Origin: Planctomycetota bacterium
GTDB lineage: Bacteria > Planctomycetota > UBA1135
Length of the DNA: 33,651 nt
Reading direction: 5' to 3'
NCBI GenBank assembly: GCA_026421205.1
Contig: JAPKBM010000018.1
Span: 1 to 33,651, forward strand
The position numbers were made by a program, and so were the translations under genes. The first letter of the stretch is position 1. Every line of letters starts with the position of its first letter. The notes under the pieces were generated by a model. That model did not search any database and was not told the origin of the DNA. It saw nothing but the letters and a program-made list of their open reading frames with translations. Positions 31,769 through 33,651 of this stretch are shown in pieces.

Positions 31769-33166
31769 TTACTTCAGGGCCTGTGCACGAAGCGCCTCAA
31801 TATCTTCAATGGACCGCGGAATCATAGAAGAGAGTAGTTCATAGCCATCTTCGGTAATGACTACCACGTCTTCAATCCGAACCCCCATGCCCTCTTCGGG
31901 CAAATACACACCCGGCTCCACCGTGAAAACCATGCCCGGCTCAAAACGTGCGGCACCACGGCCGACATCATGAGTTGCCATGCCTAGCCAATGGGAAGTT
32001 CCATGCCAAAAAGCATCGCCGAATCCGCGCGCCCTCAACTCCTTTGCCGCCGCCTGGTGCACTTGAGACAAGGAGCTCCCCGGCTTGCATTCTTCAAAAG
32101 CCTTTTCTTGAGCAGCGTAAACAGCTTCATAAACTTCTCGTTGCCGCTTCGTAAACTTTTTGCCGACGGGCCAAGTTCGAGAAATATCGGCCACGTAATG
32201 TTGAAATTCTGCACCGTAATCAATCATGACCACATCTCCATCCACAATGGCACAATCGTTCGCCGTGTAATGAAGAATACATGCATTTTTTCCGCCACCC
32301 ACGATGGCCATGTACGCCGCGCCCATACTGCCGTTCACCAAAAAATCTCCCGTCATCTTCCCGGCCAAGAGCCACTCTGCATCTCCCGGGCGTGCTGTTT
32401 TCATAACATTTTCATGCGCGATGCCAGAAACCCGGCAAGCATTTTTCATGGCTGCAATTTCTTCCGACGTCTTCACAACTCGAAGAGCATCCAACAAATT
32501 GGTAATGTCCTTCACCTTGCCGCCCGTCTTTTCTTCAAGTGCTTGAGCAAAAGCACCCTCCTCAGAGATTCGTCCGTCATAAGGATCGGCTTTGATGGTC
32601 CTCGCCGCTGCTTGCAAATTGTCTCGGCTCATCATCCAATTTTCCGAAGGCTGTTTTTGTACATAAAAACTGCTGTGCACTTCGGCTAATTTAGCCATCA
32701 GGGCATCAAAGCCGCTCAAATTAGGACCACCCCCAAAGGCACCGCCACTTCCAAGGGGTAAACAATTTGTGATTCCGGTCAGGGCCTTCGCCTCCACAGG
32801 GTCCTTCAAATCTCCTAACCAGCGCTCACTCATGGGGTCCACCGGAGGCACCAACAAATACTCCTCCCCCTTTTGGGGAATCATGACCAAAATGGCGTCG
32901 GGCGTGGTCAGCCCTGTGAAGTACCAAAAATTATTGTTCTGCCGAAATTCTCGGTAATCTTCATGCGCGCGATGGCCTCGCAAAACGATGACACCATTTT
33001 TGTCCTTTGCCTTTTCCAAAAACTTTTCCGCCAACAAAGCCCGTCGGCCTGCGTGAAACTCTGCTGTGAAGAGTGATTCTCCACGGCCAAGGGAGGCCTC
33101 CGGCTCTTGGGCCACAGAGGAGGGGACAAACGCACAAGGCGCGCAAAGAAGGAGAGCGGTCAACAT
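31769..33166 (-). CDS. Exported M24-family Xaa-Pro aminopeptidase
   Basis: A 465-residue di-metal peptidase that releases N-terminal residues preceding proline. The N-terminus (MLTALLLCAPCAFVPSSVAQ) is a signal peptide, unusual because most aminopeptidases P are cytoplasmic. The N-terminal domain has RQNNNFWYFTGL. The pita-bread metal ligands are clear: VVMIDYGAEF (Asp), YVADISRTWPVG (Asp), GTSHWLGMATHDVG (His), FTVEPGVYLPEEG (Glu) and GVRIEDVVV (Glu). A TAGAAT box lies six bases before the ATG and there is no Shine-Dalgarno. With the M1 and M20 enzymes and the POT carrier it suggests growth on peptides. Confidence 0.92.
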   Translation of the reverse strand: MLTALLLCAPCAFVPSSVAQEPEASLGRGESLFTAEFHAGRRALLAEKFLEKAKDKNGVIVLRGHRAHEDYREFRQNNNFWYFTGLTTPDAILVMIPQKGEEYLLVPPVDPMSERWLGDLKDPVEAKALTGITNCLPLGSGGAFGGGPNLSGFDALMAKLAEVHSSFYVQKQPSENWMMSRDNLQAAARTIKADPYDGRISEEGAFAQALEEKTGGKVKDITNLLDALRVVKTSEEIAAMKNACRVSGIAHENVMKTARPGDAEWLLAGKMTGDFLVNGSMGAAYMAIVGGGKNACILHYTANDCAIVDGDVVMIDYGAEFQHYVADISRTWPVGKKFTKRQREVYEAVYAAQEKAFEECKPGSSLSQVHQAAAKELRARGFGDAFWHGTSHWLGMATHDVGRGAARFEPGMVFTVEPGVYLPEEGMGVRIEDVVVITEDGYELLSSMIPRSIEDIEALRAQALK

Positions 33167-33178
33167 AAAAGGATTCTA
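33167..33178 (-). promoter_or_regulatory. Probable leaderless promoter of the M24 peptidase
   Basis: On the minus strand TAGAAT (33178-33173) is followed by CCTTTT and the ATG (33166-33164). This is the same six-base spacing as before the PAP2 and cadherin-like lipoprotein genes. No Shine-Dalgarno or clear -35 box is seen. Confidence 0.45.
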
Positions 33179-33224
33179 TGGGCGCACCCTTCCTTCGTGA
33201 GGGAATACGGCAAAATAGGGGCCC

Positions 33225-33437
33225 ATGCCGGACCTCTACCTTGACCACGCCGCCACCTCGCCGCCTTTGCCGGAGGCGCTCGCTGCTTTTGCCGACGCAT
33301 GCGCGCGTGGTTTTGCAAATCCAGGCTCCCTTCATCAAAAAGGGGCTGATGCCGCACGAATCCTTCAGACCGCGCGAAAGGATCTGAAAAAAGCCTTCGG
33401 CGCGGATTCTTATCAAGTGATTTGGGCAGGCACGGGG
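33225..33437 (+). CDS. Cysteine desulfurase-like aminotransferase, 5' part only
   Basis: The first 71 residues are NifS/IscS-like: LYLDHAATSPPLPEALAAF, then FANPGSLHQKGADAARILQ and a strand DSYQVIWAGTG. The family continues here with TEAxN, but after Gly71 the reading frame changes to unrelated residues and stops at 33545. The PLP lysine and the persulfide Cys would lie further on and are absent. The break coincides with the end of an inverted cupin gene, so I take the gene to be cut by a rearrangement or a chimeric join. AGGGG lies four bases before the ATG. Confidence 0.8.
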
Positions 33438-33651
33438 ATGTTGAGTATTTTCATTTTCCCTACGGCTCTGTGTCGACATCCTGGTTTGATGAATATAGTT
33501 GTCATGGCAGTGACGGGGACTTTTTCTCCGTCCAACTCCATGTAAGCTTCGCCCTCTACTTCGAGGATGAAATATATTTCGGTCAAACGTTTGTGGTAAT
33601 GCGTTTTGGCATCTTCAGTGATGTCTACTAAATGAATGGTGGCCGTGGTGT
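33413..33651 (-). CDS. Cupin-domain protein, partial (enters from the right edge)
   Basis: Read on the minus strand from the window edge, the frame gives a clean cupin_2 barrel: THYHKRLTEIYFILEGEGEA with the H-x-H-x4-E metal set, MELDGEKVPV, then IFIKPGCRHRAVG with the third His, and KMKILNIPVPA. Cupins of this kind bind a metal and are isomerases, dioxygenases or sugar-modifying enzymes. The natural C-terminus (usually PVPAF and an acidic tail) is replaced after PVPA by QIT and a stop (33415-33413) that lies inside the desulfurase sequence. The start is outside the window. Confidence 0.75.
   Translation of the reverse strand, partial: TTATIHLVDITEDAKTHYHKRLTEIYFILEVEGEAYMELDGEKVPVTAMTTIFIKPGCRHRAVGKMKILNIPVPAQIT
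33425..33440. other. Head-to-head junction of two unrelated 3'-truncated genes
   Basis: Desulfurase coding is good up to about 33437 on the plus strand, and cupin coding is good down to about 33425 on the minus strand. The ~13 bases they share fit both genes, as expected of a join at microhomology. Both genes lose their 3' ends here. Confidence 0.65.

Larger units (their letters stand above)
1633..33047. repeat. Dispersed polar word CGTCGG
   Basis: By hand count CGTCGG occurs about 46 times on the plus strand and its complement CCGACG about 23 times. Chance alone would give about eight of each at equal base use. The commonest heptamers are GCGTCGG (about 18 plus, 7 minus) and CCGTCGG (about 16 plus, 9 minus). 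The plus bias is seen inside both plus-strand and minus-strand genes. No longer consensus is visible around the core. Confidence 0.6.

Noticed and set aside
33438-33545. Residues 72-106 of the desulfurase reading frame as a natural C-terminus
   Set aside because: They are antisense to a convincing cupin barrel and unlike any desulfurase.
1-33651. CRISPR arrays, insertion sequences, prophage, tRNA or rRNA genes
   Set aside because: I saw no regularly spaced direct repeats, transposase or integrase motifs, or tRNA TTCGA-type arms in the right context.

Overview
This is a densely packed bacterial chromosome segment. It carries no RNA genes, insertion sequences or CRISPR array that I can recognise. 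The gene set is chromosomal housekeeping (thiE, queG, ispG, rpsU, recD2, addB/addA) mixed with exported enzymes that carry signal peptides or lipoboxes, so the host is a Gram-negative-type heterotroph. The AddB resembles the alphaproteobacterial type. The lipoproteins with cadherin-like and planctomycete-type cytochrome c modules are more usual in Myxococcota, Planctomycetota and related lineages. I cannot name the phylum. Gaps between genes are mostly under 100 bases, convergent genes often overlap, and no stretch longer than 300 bases lacks a gene.

Layout. Positions 1-3666 (minus strand): thiE, a cadherin-like lipoprotein, a GT4 glycosyltransferase and a broken start of a polytopic membrane protein, probably the edge of a surface-polysaccharide locus. 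3701-4804: a PAP2 phosphatase facing a small zinc-ribbon protein. 4919-9071: queG and an M20 dipeptidase, divergent from a POT peptide transporter, which looks like a peptide uptake and hydrolysis pair. 9081-14083 (minus): an operon of a degenerate GHMP-kinase-like protein, an M1 aminopeptidase lipoprotein, an AlkA-type DNA glycosylase and a DoxX membrane protein. 14210-17874: a lipoprotein with one heme-c motif, an alkaline-phosphatase-superfamily exported protein and ispG. 17986-19767: a COG0731-type radical SAM enzyme, a YciA-type thioesterase and an alpha/beta hydrolase. 19802-26482 (plus): an unknown protein translationally coupled to addB and addA, then a small secreted-protein gene with two apparent frameshifts. 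26479-30042: an RluA/RluD pseudouridine synthase and rpsU (with the only convincing terminator), divergent from recD2. 30014-33166 (minus): an M24 Xaa-Pro aminopeptidase followed by a TMTC-like glycosyltransferase with TPRs. 33225-33651: the start of a cysteine desulfurase that runs abruptly into an inverted, converging cupin gene, probably a chimeric join.

Two window-wide patterns stand out. (1) The hexamer CGTCGG is strongly over-represented and about twice as common on the plus strand as on the minus strand, whatever the direction of the gene it lies in. This is the signature of a polar chromosomal motif (Chi-like, KOPS-like or uptake-like), and the window also encodes AddB/AddA, the type of enzyme that reads Chi. 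(2) Several first genes have a TAGAAT-like -10 box exactly six bases before the start codon and no Shine-Dalgarno sequence, which points to leaderless mRNAs.
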